Shown here one piece after another: positions 37,201 through 39,743 of a stretch of DNA of 64,000 nt. The stretch is from Mimachlamys varia (Eukaryota; Mollusca; Bivalvia; Pectinida; Pectinidae). The stretch covers positions 25,766,792 through 25,830,791 of the forward strand of contig OX392532.1 in the NCBI GenBank assembly GCA_947623455.1. Reading direction: 5' to 3'. The notes under the pieces were generated by a model. It was not told the origin of the DNA, made no database searches, and saw nothing but the letters and a program-made list of their open reading frames with translations. The translations under genes and the position numbers were made by a program. Positions within the stretch are counted from its first letter, which is position 1; every line of letters begins with the position of its first letter.

Positions 37201-39106
37201 AAGAGGCCAGTCTAATATGGACTTATTCATTTTTTGCATATTTTCCTTTAGAGGAAATCCTTTCTTTAAAGGTTATACAACTGTACATCAATTGATACAT
37301 TTATAAACCATTGACAATGTATATATATTCATGTGTGGATATTTACACTTTACTCAACATAAATTGAAAAATGCAAGAAGTTCCACGCTATAAACAATTT
37401 CACTTTTGCAGTTTGTTTGAATTTTACATGATGGCCATACTTAAGTTTGCATTATAATTATATAATATGCTAATTAAATTTTCCATTTTATTTTCTGATT
37501 TCAAAGACCGTTACCTTGTACAACAACCAATCGTGGGTCAAGAAGTTGTCCAGCCTCAACCCCAGAATAAAAAACCTCCGCAGCAGTTTGGGTAATACAT
37601 TTTCTGTCACAGTAATGAATTGATATTAAAGGCCCTATATACGTAACTTTCGGCAAAACTTGTAGCGAAAATCAAGCCTTATAACTTTTTATATTTAGAT
37701 ATTTAGTTAAGATTAACTGATATCAGCAATATTCAAGATGAATTCTTACGCAGTTATCGGTACAGCAGCAACTGAAACTCGGTATTTGTATACACGCGTC
37801 CATTTTGAACGGTCTTCTAACTTCGGCTTCTTGTTGAAGTGGGCCCCACTTTAATTATTTTCAATTCCTTGGATTTTTTTGCCAAAAGTTTCTTGTTAGT
37901 TACCGCTCAGGTTTACTTCGTTTTAGGCTTATTTTTGCATGGTTATCGACTGGATTTTTTTTTTCAGAATTTTTCAGAATCACGACATATTTCCTGAAGT
38001 TACGTATATTGGGCCTTTAAACCTTGGTACAAAAAATTCTGTAATTTTGCACAAATCACTTAAAAAAGATAATAATCAAGTCTCTTTAGATGGCTTGGAA
38101 TTTAAACACTGCATATGCTTGTGGACATGTTCACCCCTGAAGTTTTATAATGAACTATTCCAACCTTTAAATTGGAAGAGTTTAAACGTGTCTCCAAGGG
38201 TGAATGAGTTAAGTTTGGAGAGTTAACGAACATCACTGTTATCAACCTGCCCTAAAAACATTTACATAACTCCTATAGGTATAGGTACATATACACTGTT
38301 GTTTCTACCACAATAGATGGGTGTTATTCAACTCTCAGGGTATCAAATAATCATTACAGCTGTTGAATAACATTCTGTTCATACCACACATGGAATAAAC
38401 TCTAAACGCATTTTGATTGGCTGACATGGTGCCCTTTGACCAGAACGTCACTTGCTGATTGTTGAAATCATCATCATTTGGCGGGACAATACAATCAGAT
38501 ATGTTAACGCACATACATGTATTGTTCGCTATTCATTTATATTTAATTCAATAAAAGACTACAAAGTTTCAGAATTTAAAAATGCTCTCCTTTATTTGAT
38601 TTTTGTTATGACGTTGTTGCTGATAGAACAACTTTGCAAAGCTGAAGGATTAATGAGCCTTAATTGTCCACAAAACATTTGTGTATTCAAACCAGGTGAC
38701 ACTTTTAAAAAGCTTTTTTGGGCTGAAATTATGATAGAAACATGACTTGTGGTTGTTGGATATGGTATTTATTTCACTCGAGTGAGTTAATTTTCAAAAG
38801 CTATAAAAGACACAAACTTTAGCAAGTGTCTTTTGTAACTTTTGAAAATGAACTAACAAGAGTAAAAAATGCCGTATCCAAGAACCACTTGTTGTGTAAC
38901 CTCTATGAATATAATATGTTAATATATGTGAATAAATTGGAATGCCCACCAGTATATATTTGAAGTATTATTTACTATACACTTTGTATAACAATGAAAA
39001 AACGTATTTCTCAGTTAAGAATTCTTTTTTTATGTCTCATTTTAGGGGATTTCTTGGATCTTTTGAAGATGACATCTTCAACCAATCATTTGGGAAACAG
39101 ACGTAA
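1095..39106 (+). CDS. VPS9-domain protein, ANKRD27/Varp-like, lacking ankyrin repeats (18 exons, 5' incomplete)
   Basis: Exons: 1095-1200, 3415-3451, 6886-6962, 7563-7618, 12525-12596, 13106-13167, 16948-16981, 18142-18258, 19498-19580, 22446-22605, 25394-25465, 27383-27458, 31130-31170, 32766-32869, 34230-34323, 36327-36537, 37507-37591, 39046-39106. Every junction is AG/GT and the phases agree throughout. The sum is 1548 nt, giving 515 residues and TAA. Residues 1-116 resemble the N-terminal domain of ANKRD27 (SSLS motif, then a SCPCKVKILSEE stretch). Residues about 205-390 form a VPS9 domain, with the signature LTSDDLIPIL (322-331), LASNMYY (343-349) and SYCMVTF (366-372). VPS9 domains load GTP on Rab5-family GTPases at endosomes, and Varp acts on Rab21. 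The Asp pair 325-326 and Tyr367 sit where catalytic Asp and Tyr lie in the family. In Varp, ankyrin repeats follow. Here a Gln/Pro-rich tail ends in an acidic peptide. Confidence is high for VPS9 and moderate for ANKRD27 orthology. Confidence 0.82.
1433..1911. mobile_element. Tigger/pogo-like MITE (479 bp, TA target)
   Basis: The element begins CAGTGTACCCTCG and ends CGAGGGTACACTG, a perfect 13-bp terminal inverted repeat. A TA dinucleotide lies immediately outside each end (1431-1432 and 1912-1913). Subterminal sequence also repeats inverted (CGTTATACCGCCA and GGTGGCGG motifs). CAG-type termini plus a TA target are typical of pogo/Tigger elements of the Tc1/mariner superfamily. There is no transposase frame, so it is non-autonomous. 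It lies in intron 1 of the VPS9 gene. Confidence 0.8.
1914..3414. other. Intron 1 remainder, no gene seen
   Basis: AT-rich intronic sequence with A/T homopolymers and no coding signal. Around 3047-3170 there are loosely inverted ACCTGGTA and TACCAGGT words, but no clear element boundary. Confidence 0.5.
3415..3451 (+). CDS. VPS9 gene, visible exon 2 (residues 36-47)
   Basis: A 37-nt micro-exon between a strong polypyrimidine acceptor (TTTTTTTTCAG) and the donor AAAG/GTACAG. It encodes ETHILRPSPYFQ and passes phase 1 to phase 2. The residues continue the N-terminal domain similarity to ANKRD27. Confidence 0.7.
3696..4190. repeat. Diverged tandem repeat rich in TGACCTAC and CACCTTTGACC words
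   Basis: Degenerate units of roughly 130-150 bp repeat the order 'tgtgacctacattttcacctttgac' (shown in part), then a pyrimidine-rich 'ctatctc' block, then 'cttcatacttg'. A short GT microsatellite lies at 3753-3766. Related units occur at 56930-57290. It looks like an old element core, with no coding content. Confidence 0.45.
4233..6212 (+). mobile_element. Tandem-core non-autonomous element (pearl/Helitron-like?), copy 1
   Basis: The left end is a hairpin at 4233-4263, with arms AGCTCAC/GTGAGCT and GGCCC/GGGCC. A GTCC microsatellite follows (4279-4300), then about 11 head-to-tail units of 145 bp (about 4330-5935), each carrying TGACCTTGA and CAAGGTCA blocks. The right end has a hairpin AGGCCC-att-GGGCCT (6192-6206) followed by CTTGTT. 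This layout is like the bivalve pearl elements, regarded as Helitron-related. That class name is from memory and was not searched. Minus-strand frames of 91 codons per unit are by-products of the repeat. Confidence 0.7.
6213..6885. other. Intron 2 remainder, no gene seen
   Basis: AT-rich intron sequence up to the acceptor at 6885. A C-rich patch lies at 6721-6770. Small frames here have no recognisable features. Confidence 0.5.
6886..6962 (+). CDS. VPS9 gene, visible exon 3 (residues 48-73)
   Basis: Acceptor TTTTTTTGCAG, donor GATG/GTAAGG, phase 2 to 1. It encodes EYLTLKSSDRIVHLEENGK and then an ELRTGDG turn, matching the region of Varp that precedes its Cys-containing strand. Confidence 0.75.
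6974..7131 (+). repeat. 48-bp minisatellite, about 3 units
   Basis: Three nearly identical units containing TTGTCTGACCAAGTCATAT and CCATCTAATAGTGTAAC start only about 12 nt after the donor of exon 3. Confidence 0.85.
7132..7562. other. Intron 3 remainder, no gene seen
   Basis: AT-rich intron with a T-tract near 7470. No element boundary or coding feature was seen before the acceptor CTGTTTTCAG. Confidence 0.5.
7563..7618 (+). CDS. VPS9 gene, visible exon 4 (residues 74-92)
   Basis: Acceptor TTTTCAG, donor ATAAG/GTAAGT, phase 1 to 0. It encodes FSCPCKVKILSEELGYNK. The CPC pair and the ILSEE strand fit the second half of the ANKRD27-type N-terminal domain. Confidence 0.75.
7757..9700 (+). repeat. 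47/48-bp hairpin minisatellite, about 40 units
   Basis: The consensus unit contains TATGTTGTGTCCAACAGGGT followed by GTCAGATTAGACAGGTTAAT and CTGAC. Each unit holds an inverted repeat, TCAGATTA and TAATCTGA around a 7-nt spacer, able to form a small hairpin. Units are 47 bp (one C) or 48 bp (two Cs) at the junction. Runs of 48-bp units keep a frame open, which creates false ORFs of 70-110 codons on both strands. A marker variant unit (AATCCGACAAAT then CAGAATGTCAGATTAAAC) recurs near 8098, 8290, 8719 and 9047, showing multi-unit duplication. The array lies in intron 4 of the VPS9 gene. Confidence 0.92.
9773..12284 (+). mobile_element. Tandem-core non-autonomous element, copy 2
   Basis: Same ends as the copy at 4233: an AGCTCAC/GTGAGCT hairpin at 9773-9803, a GTCC microsatellite to about 9862, and a right hairpin AGGCCC-att-GGGCCT followed by CTTGTT. 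The core has about 15-16 units of 145 bp (about 9865-12110), more uniform than in copy 1. Just one unit junction (near 11446) is shifted by one base. The right-hand unique part (12110-12284) matches 6010-6212 closely. It sits in the same intron as the 47/48-bp array. Confidence 0.75.
12285..12524. other. Intron 4 end, no gene seen
   Basis: AT-rich intronic sequence leading to the acceptor TTCTTAATTAG. Confidence 0.5.
12525..12596 (+). CDS. VPS9 gene, visible exon 5 (residues 93-116)
   Basis: A phase 0 exon of 24 codons, donor CACAG/GTAAGA. It encodes DYKPFKILVIEKPLDTFYQ and closes the N-terminal domain. The KPFKIL.IEKPL pattern parallels the ANKRD27 sequence at this point. Confidence 0.78.
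12597..13105. other. Intron 5, no gene seen
   Basis: AT-rich intron of 509 nt with no repeat structure that I could recognise. Confidence 0.5.
13106..13167 (+). CDS. VPS9 gene, visible exon 6 (residues 117-136)
   Basis: Acceptor AATTGCAG, donor CAGA/GTAAGT, phase 0 to 2. It encodes a charged segment starting ARDRKISERILDKD, probably a linker before the helical region. Confidence 0.72.
13574..13631 (+). repeat. 53-bp minisatellite, left part
   Basis: One full unit plus the first five bases (GACAG) of the next. The unit contains GACAGGGATCCTTAAAGCTC, then CCATTAGGTAGGGC, then CTCTACAGTGAGG. It continues in register at 14697 after an inserted element. Confidence 0.88.
13632..14696. mobile_element. 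Solo LTR-like insertion (1065 bp)
   Basis: The element begins TGTAATG and ends ACAACA (TG...CA termini). It is flanked on both sides by GACAG (13627-13631 and 14697-14701), a 5-bp target duplication. Removing the element and one GACAG restores an intact 53-bp minisatellite register. TG/CA ends plus a 5-bp duplication are hallmarks of LTR retrotransposon integration. With no coding interior, a solo LTR is the simplest reading. An AATAAA lies at about 13699. Inside, four loose 70-90 bp units carry an ATTTTCC...GGTTATA pattern (about 13925-14200). Confidence 0.72.
14697..14937 (+). repeat. 53-bp minisatellite, right part (about 4.5 units)
   Basis: Units begin at 14697, 14750, 14803, 14856 and 14909, the last truncated. 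They differ by single substitutions. Together with the left part this is a roughly 5.5-unit array in intron 6. Confidence 0.92.
14945..15178 (-). mobile_element. tRNA-derived SINE, family 1 (minus orientation)
   Basis: Read on the minus strand it starts GGTGGTCTGGTGGTGCAC. It then has a B-box-like GGGGTTTGATTCCCC, a CCACATGGGTTTTC body and an AGTTGGATA tail region. The same family is at 19607-19831 (minus), at about 18810-19000 (plus, 5' truncated) and at 60420-60663 (plus, with target duplication). Confidence 0.75.
15179..15709. other. Intron 6 stretch, no gene seen
   Basis: AT-rich. The TTTGGTTTGGTTTATTTTGT motif near 15370 resembles SINE tails in reverse, but no body is attached. Confidence 0.4.
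15710..16890. mobile_element. piggyBac-like MITE (TTAA target) with internal minisatellite
   Basis: TTAA at 15710-15713 precedes AGGCCCAGTATACATAACTT. The right end reads GGGCCT then TTAA at 16887-16890. The left 150 bp match the two cleaner copies at 37626 and 41238, which are about 395 bp long. This copy is enlarged by a C/G-tract minisatellite in its centre. TTAA target and TTAA-adjacent short inverted repeats are typical of piggyBac-type MITEs. Confidence 0.68.
15890..16500 (+). repeat. C-tract/G-tract minisatellite, about 10 units of 55-70 bp
   Basis: Units run GGCTAGCTGATTCT, then a C-run of 6-17 bases, then TCTGTATTT-ATCTA, then a G-run of 4-14 bases and TATT. Each unit therefore holds complementary C and G runs that can pair or form quadruplexes. 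Unit length varies mainly in these runs. Confidence 0.88.
16948..16981 (+). CDS. VPS9 gene, visible exon 7 (residues 137-148)
   Basis: A 34-nt micro-exon, acceptor TTTTGTGCAG, donor ACAG/GTGAGT, phase 2 to 0. It encodes CCEILSEEYGQ. Confidence 0.68.
17089..17649. mobile_element. pogo-like MITE (561 bp, TA target) hosting a nested hairpin unit
   Basis: The left end is CAGTAACCCAGG and TATAACGAA. The right end, read in reverse, is CAGTAAAACAC and TATAATGAA. TA flanks both ends. The middle (about 17155-17550) is a roughly 390-bp unit with a large internal inverted repeat centred on the two AAAGCCC/GACTTTA words near 17230, where arms share ACAGTCCTATAACAC. That unit also occurs in reverse at 34797-35193 inside a different element. 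Confidence 0.62.
17690..18080. mobile_element. MITE with 8-bp target duplication (391 bp)
   Basis: The termini CCAATCTGATTAAAAT and ATTTTAATCAGATTGG are perfect 16-bp inverted repeats. TTAAGAGG is directly repeated on both sides (17682-17689 and 18081-18088). Inner arms continue as an imperfect palindrome (GGTCATGTCCCGATGACC and GGTCATCTGAACGTGACC). An 8-bp duplication fits hAT-type or related cut-and-paste elements. A relative occupies about 34490-35225. Confidence 0.75.
18142..18258 (+). CDS. VPS9 gene, visible exon 8 (residues 149-187)
   Basis: Phase 0 to 0, 39 codons, acceptor TGTTACAG, donor GAG/GTATGA. It encodes a helical segment including LDDSVRLFEANYM and DACQRLQDIST, matching the helical bundle that precedes the VPS9 core in this family. 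Confidence 0.78.
18259..18800. other. Intron 8 stretch, no gene seen
   Basis: Intronic sequence with a weak inverted region at about 18455-18550 (CAGTATAACCAGAA and TTCTGGTTATA). No element boundary could be fixed. Confidence 0.4.
18810..19000 (+). mobile_element. SINE family 1, 5'-truncated copy
   Basis: It contains GAAAAGGTATAGGGTCACC, a GTACTCCAGTTTCCTCCC body and an AGTTGTAATTA tail. These match the bodies of the copies at 60420 and (in reverse) 19607. The tRNA-like head is degraded. Confidence 0.6.
19004..19359. mobile_element. pogo-like MITE (356 bp, TA target), family C
   Basis: Left end CAGTAGACTCAACTTAATAT, right end in reverse CAGTGCACTCCTCTTTATAT, with TA immediately outside both ends. 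Internal repeats of TTAATGTCACATTCCT. A shorter copy (207 bp) in the opposite order is at 33206-33412. Confidence 0.7.
19498..19580 (+). CDS. VPS9 gene, visible exon 9 (residues 188-214)
   Basis: Acceptor TGTTTCAG, donor GAGAG/GTATAT, phase 0 to 2. It encodes KCLKCGQSRQRKGKTH, with a CxxC pair not seen in the Varp sequence I recall, then the acidic helix REELDTLME. Confidence 0.76.
19607..19831 (-). mobile_element. SINE family 1, minus orientation
   Basis: Read on the minus strand: a GGGTGGTCAGATGGTGCAG head, B-box GGGGTTTGATTCCCC, the CACATGGGTTTTCTTC body and a tail toward AACTTGTTTC. It begins 26 nt downstream of the exon 9 donor. Confidence 0.75.
20034..22268 (+). repeat. 78-bp minisatellite, about 28.6 units
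   Basis: Unit words: ACACATCTACTGGTACACAC, TCCCGGTCTGTACCTCCCAC, TCTGT(AG/CA)ATGTC and ATACCAT(C/T)AGTCTAAGAC. Because 78 is a multiple of 3 and no stop falls in one frame, it leaves a 749-codon false ORF of a 26-residue repeat. The AG/CA variants and the rare ACTAAT variant are ordered such that units 8-16 equal units 17-25, a 9-unit (702-bp) duplication. The array lies in intron 9. Confidence 0.95.
22446..22605 (+). CDS. VPS9 gene, visible exon 10 (residues 215-268)
   Basis: Acceptor TTAATTATAG, donor GGCG/GTGAGT, phase 2 to 0. It encodes the first VPS9 helices, including YVVGSVYTKVFRAICEKL and DKLKVIREFTCPLPGA. The aligned Varp region also has a YNLIF-type helix followed by a DxxF motif. 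Confidence 0.85.
22606..23683. other. Intron 10, first part, no gene seen
   Basis: Very AT-rich with TATATA microsatellites near 22858 and 22955. Small open frames carry no recognisable features. Confidence 0.5.
23684..24593 (+). mobile_element. Tandem-core non-autonomous element, 155-bp-unit family
   Basis: The left end is a perfect 11-bp hairpin (AGCCCACCATC, 4-nt loop, 23684-23709), followed by a GTCC microsatellite (to about 23782). Then come about 4.3 units of 155 bp, each carrying the small inverted repeat CAAGATGGC...GCCATCTTG. The right end is a hairpin AGATCCC-tct-GGGATCT (24571-24587) followed by CTTGTT. The plan is the same as in the 145-bp-unit family at 4233 and 9773, yet the sequences are unrelated apart from the GTCC tract and the CTTGTT end. 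Confidence 0.72.
24594..25393. other. Intron 10, last part
   Basis: AT-rich. Two copies of a short unit (TGTATTTTTCGGTATCGGAC) are in tandem at about 24973-25045. A fragment like the family C MITE (CATGATATTAAGTGGATTCT) lies at 25347-25370, just before the exon 11 acceptor. Confidence 0.5.
25394..25465 (+). CDS. VPS9 gene, visible exon 11 (residues 269-292)
   Basis: Acceptor TTGTTTCAG, phase 0 to 0. It encodes VVELANLDGLKTPLEKLHCL and KITI. The KLHCL word matches KLVCL in Varp, which supports the donor ACTATA/GTAGGT at 25466. The last 12 exonic bases are the start of the 73-bp array. A stronger donor (GATCT/GTAAGT) lies 48 nt downstream and would add 16 in-frame residues. Confidence 0.78.
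25454..26774 (+). repeat. 73-bp minisatellite containing a splice donor, 18 units
   Basis: CTATAG-type anchors occur at 25461 and then every 73 bp without an indel up to 26702. Each unit is 12 bases equal to the exon 11 end (AAAATAACTATA, often AAAACAACTATA) plus 61 bases of intron. Each thus repeats the natural donor context TATA/GTAGGT (GTGGGT in several) and a second donor-like ATCT/GTAAGT. Confidence 0.95.
26775..27382. other. Intron 11 remainder, no gene seen
   Basis: AT-rich intron between the 73-bp array and exon 12, with no clear repeat or coding signal. Confidence 0.5.
27383..27458 (+). CDS. VPS9 gene, visible exon 12 (residues 293-317)
   Basis: Acceptor CTTTTCAG, donor CAAG/GTAAGA, phase 0 to 1. 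It encodes DCITETIMSHVIDTHNTSIS, helix and loop just before the catalytic VPS9 signature. Confidence 0.8.
27459..27851. other. Intron 12, first part, no gene seen
   Basis: AT-rich intron with a TATATA tract at 27730. It ends at the TA target of the pogo-like element that starts at 27852. Confidence 0.5.
27852..30602 (+). repeat. 50-bp satellite array, about 55 units
   Basis: The unit is ACAGTTAAACCCCACTTACT, then GGAACTCGTGGGGACCTGAT, then CAATAGTTCT. Most units differ by 0-3 bases. The first three carry TTACTCGAAC, the form closest to the transposon's opposite end, while TTACTGGAAC dominates the interior. This suggests the end unit is ancestral and a variant was amplified inside. Confidence 0.96.
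27852..30904. mobile_element. pogo-like element whose left end has become a 50-bp satellite
   Basis: The left end CAGTTAAACCCCACTTACTC is inverted at the right end (in reverse, CAGTAAAACCCCTCTTACTC, finishing at 30904). TA lies outside both ends (27850-27851 and 30905-30906). The right part, about 30603-30904, is unique sequence. The left terminal 50 bp is repeated about 55 times. No transposase frame is present. Confidence 0.72.
31130..31170 (+). CDS. VPS9 gene, visible exon 13 (residues 318-331), VPS9 signature
   Basis: Acceptor TTGTTTCAG, donor ATTCTT/GTAAGT, phase 1 to 0. It encodes DIPRLTSDDLIPIL. The DDLIP word is the most conserved part of VPS9 domains and includes the Asp that contacts the Rab nucleotide-binding site in Rabex-5-type structures. 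Confidence 0.88.
31171..31604. other. Intron 13, first part, no gene seen
   Basis: Intronic sequence up to the target duplication of the SINE at 31605. No recognisable features. Confidence 0.5.
31617..32714 (+). mobile_element. tRNA-derived SINE, family 2, interrupted by a TIR element
   Basis: TCATTGAAGGTT at 31605-31616 is exactly repeated at 32715-32726. The head resembles a class II tRNA (A-box-like GGCCGAGTGGTTAAGG, B-box-like GCGAGTTCGAATCCC). The 3' tail is AAACAAAATAAACCAAACC. The SINE proper is 31617-31797 plus 32679-32714. The rest is the inserted element at 31798-32678. Confidence 0.75.
31798..32678. mobile_element. Element with about 110-bp terminal inverted repeats, nested in SINE
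   Basis: The left arm starts ACTGCAGTGCTACCC and runs to about 31905 (CTATTTTTAG). The right arm, about 32569-32678, is its reverse complement with some 10-15% differences. The 660-bp centre shows no transposase motif. Removing it rejoins a plausible SINE 3' region. Confidence 0.7.
32766..32869 (+). CDS. VPS9 gene, visible exon 14 (residues 332-365)
   Basis: Acceptor TTATTTAAG, donor CTCAG/GTATAA, phase 0 to 2. It encodes VTVIAQARCTHLASNMYYTE and ends NDRDNL. The HLASN-YY-ETF pattern is the typical VPS9 helix after the signature. Confidence 0.86.
32870..33205. other. Intron 14, first part, no gene seen
   Basis: AT-rich with two loosely similar stretches containing AATTTCAACCCTTT (about 33045 and 33118), which may be an old duplication. 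Confidence 0.4.
33206..33412. mobile_element. pogo-like MITE, family C, copy 2 (207 bp)
   Basis: Left CAGTGCACTCCTCTTTATAT, right in reverse CAGTGGACTCCACTTAATAT, TA outside both ends. Related to 19004-19359 but internally shorter. Confidence 0.72.
33413..34229. other. Intron 14, last part, with an old tandem-core relic
   Basis: About 33765-33890 resembles a diverged 155-bp unit of the 23684 element (TTTTTCTCAAATTTTATG, then ATTGCCACCAGACGACCATC). Otherwise AT-rich intron to the acceptor TTCTTTACAG. Confidence 0.4.
34230..34323 (+). CDS. VPS9 gene, visible exon 15 (residues 366-397)
   Basis: Donor GAGAG/GTCAGT, phase 2 to 0. It encodes SYCMVTFKAAVQYMMNTDFS, the last conserved VPS9 helix. 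The Tyr after the junction corresponds to the conserved VPS9 Tyr near the active site. Confidence 0.84.
34490..35225. mobile_element. Nested MITEs: relative of 17690 element carrying the hairpin unit of 17155
   Basis: 34505-34790 matches the inside of the MITE at 17690 (GGGGTCATGT..., GCCAATCAAATTAC, then GGATGTTGTCACATCCTT). 35195-35225 matches its right end (GGATCTG...AATCAGATTAG). In between, 34797-35193 is the reverse of the unit at 17155-17550, with its own hairpin around AAAGCCC-taccg-GGGCTTT (about 35093-35112) and arms sharing ACAGTCCTATAACAC. Confidence 0.6.
35226..35929. other. Intron 15 stretch, no gene seen
   Basis: AT-rich intron. Small frames on the minus strand lack any recognisable feature. 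Confidence 0.45.
35930..36180. repeat. Double fold-back structure
   Basis: Two consecutive imperfect hairpins. About 35945-36036 pairs GACTCTCTCACTCGCTAAAT with ATTTAGTGGGTCAGAGAGTC. About 36047-36132 pairs GATACCCACGATTAATTGCA with TGCAGTCAATCATGGGTATC. It is more GC-rich than its surroundings and ends about 150 nt before exon 16. Confidence 0.65.
36327..36537 (+). CDS. VPS9 gene, visible exon 16 (residues 398-467)
   Basis: Acceptor TAATGTAG, donor GGAG/GTAAGC, phase 0 to 1. This is the largest exon. It encodes a hydrophilic segment (MSIDELMRATKDVTLHGDDS, LDQQLQKISKLVQDTPDVWD) without a known domain. It stands where the ankyrin repeats begin in Varp. Confidence 0.8.
36538..37506. other. Intron 16, no gene seen
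   Basis: AT-rich intron of 969 nt with no clear repeat boundary. Confidence 0.5.
37507..37591 (+). CDS. VPS9 gene, visible exon 17 (residues 468-495)
   Basis: Acceptor TTTCAAAG, donor TTTGG/GTAATA, phase 1 to 2. It encodes a Gln/Pro-rich linker (QQPIVGQEVVQPQPQNKKPP). Confidence 0.68.
37626..38020. mobile_element. piggyBac-like MITE, copy 2 (TTAA target)
   Basis: TTAA, then AGGCCCTATATACGTAACTT at the left and AAGTTACGTATATTGGGCCT then TTAA at the right. It is about 85% similar to 41238-41630 by eye. Confidence 0.82.
38303..38910. mobile_element. MITE-like element, family A, copy 2
   Basis: Starts TTTCTACCACAATAGATGGG, has ATTTTGATTGGCTGACATGG inside, and ends with an imperfect hairpin built on GGATATGG...CCGTATCC and CACTTGTTGTGTAACCTCTA. 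A second inner hairpin has arms ACACAAACTTTAGCAAGTGT-like around 38808-38840. Related to 311-716. Confidence 0.5.
39046..39106 (+). CDS. VPS9 gene, last exon (residues 496-515 and TAA)
   Basis: Acceptor CTCATTTTAG. The phase 2 entry forces the frame GGFLGSFEDDIFNQSFGKQT then TAA at 39104-39106. The acidic-aromatic end (FEDDIFNQSF) is a short linear-motif-like tail. Confidence 0.7.
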
Positions 39107-39261
39107 TGTTGGCATATATATCAATGAAAAACTTTTATGGAATTAAACCAGCAAAACATGACTGCAATAAGGAATTTGAAACTTTACTGTGACATTCAGG
39201 AAAAGTCATTGTTTCTATATGCACTAACATCTCCACACTTAAGATCCGCCTTTCAGTTGGA
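39107..39261 (+). other. Probable 3' UTR of the VPS9 gene
   Basis: Non-coding sequence directly after the stop codon. Ankyrin-like words (such as GxTPLHxAA) do not appear here or anywhere downstream in the window. Confidence 0.5.
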
Positions 39262-39605
39262 AATAAGAGATCCAGGTGAAAAAGAAATTGGTGAGACTGT
39301 CAGAAACGAGAGATCCAGGTGACATGCAAGCCTGTGACCCTGTCGGAAACGAGAGATCCAGGTGACATGCAAGCCTGTGACCCTGTCGGAAACGAGAGAT
39401 CCAGGTGACATGCAAGCCTGTGACCCTGTCGGAAATGAGAGATGCAGGTGACATACAAGTCAGTGACAACTGTCGGAAACGAGAGATTCAGGTGACATGC
39501 AAGTCTGTGACACTGTCGGAAACGAGAGATCCAGGTGACATGCAAGCCTGTGACACTTTCGGAAACGAGAGATCCAAGTGATGTAGAAGTCTGTGACACT
39601 GTCAG
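39262..39605 (+). repeat. 43-bp minisatellite in the VPS9 3' flank, about 8 units
   Basis: Unit words: GAGAGATCCAGGTGACATGC, AAGCCTGTGACCCTGTCGGA. Middle units are nearly identical and edge units diverged. It opens minus-strand frames of a 'CHLDLSFPTGS' repeat that look spurious. Confidence 0.9.
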
Positions 39606-39737
39606 AAACAAAGAACTCATCAATGTGCTCCAGCCAAATTTCTTGTTATCCTTACTGTTCATTATTTGGAATATGTTTCCTAAACTTTTAAAAATCGAAT
39701 TCAATTTGAATTTTTTTACTTTGTTCAGTAAGTTATG

Positions 39738-39743
39738 AATAAA
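39738..39743 (+). promoter_or_regulatory. Candidate polyadenylation signal AATAAA
   Basis: AATAAA about 630 nt after the VPS9 stop codon. If it is used, the 43-bp minisatellite would be in the mature 3' UTR. Confidence 0.3.

Noticed and set aside
39047..39145. Alternative reading of the last VPS9 exon (DFLDLLKMTSSTNHLGN...) with a later stop
   Set aside because: It needs an exon phase one base off. With the acceptor at 39045 and phase 2 entry, the GGFLGSFEDD frame is forced, and the total length is divisible by 3.
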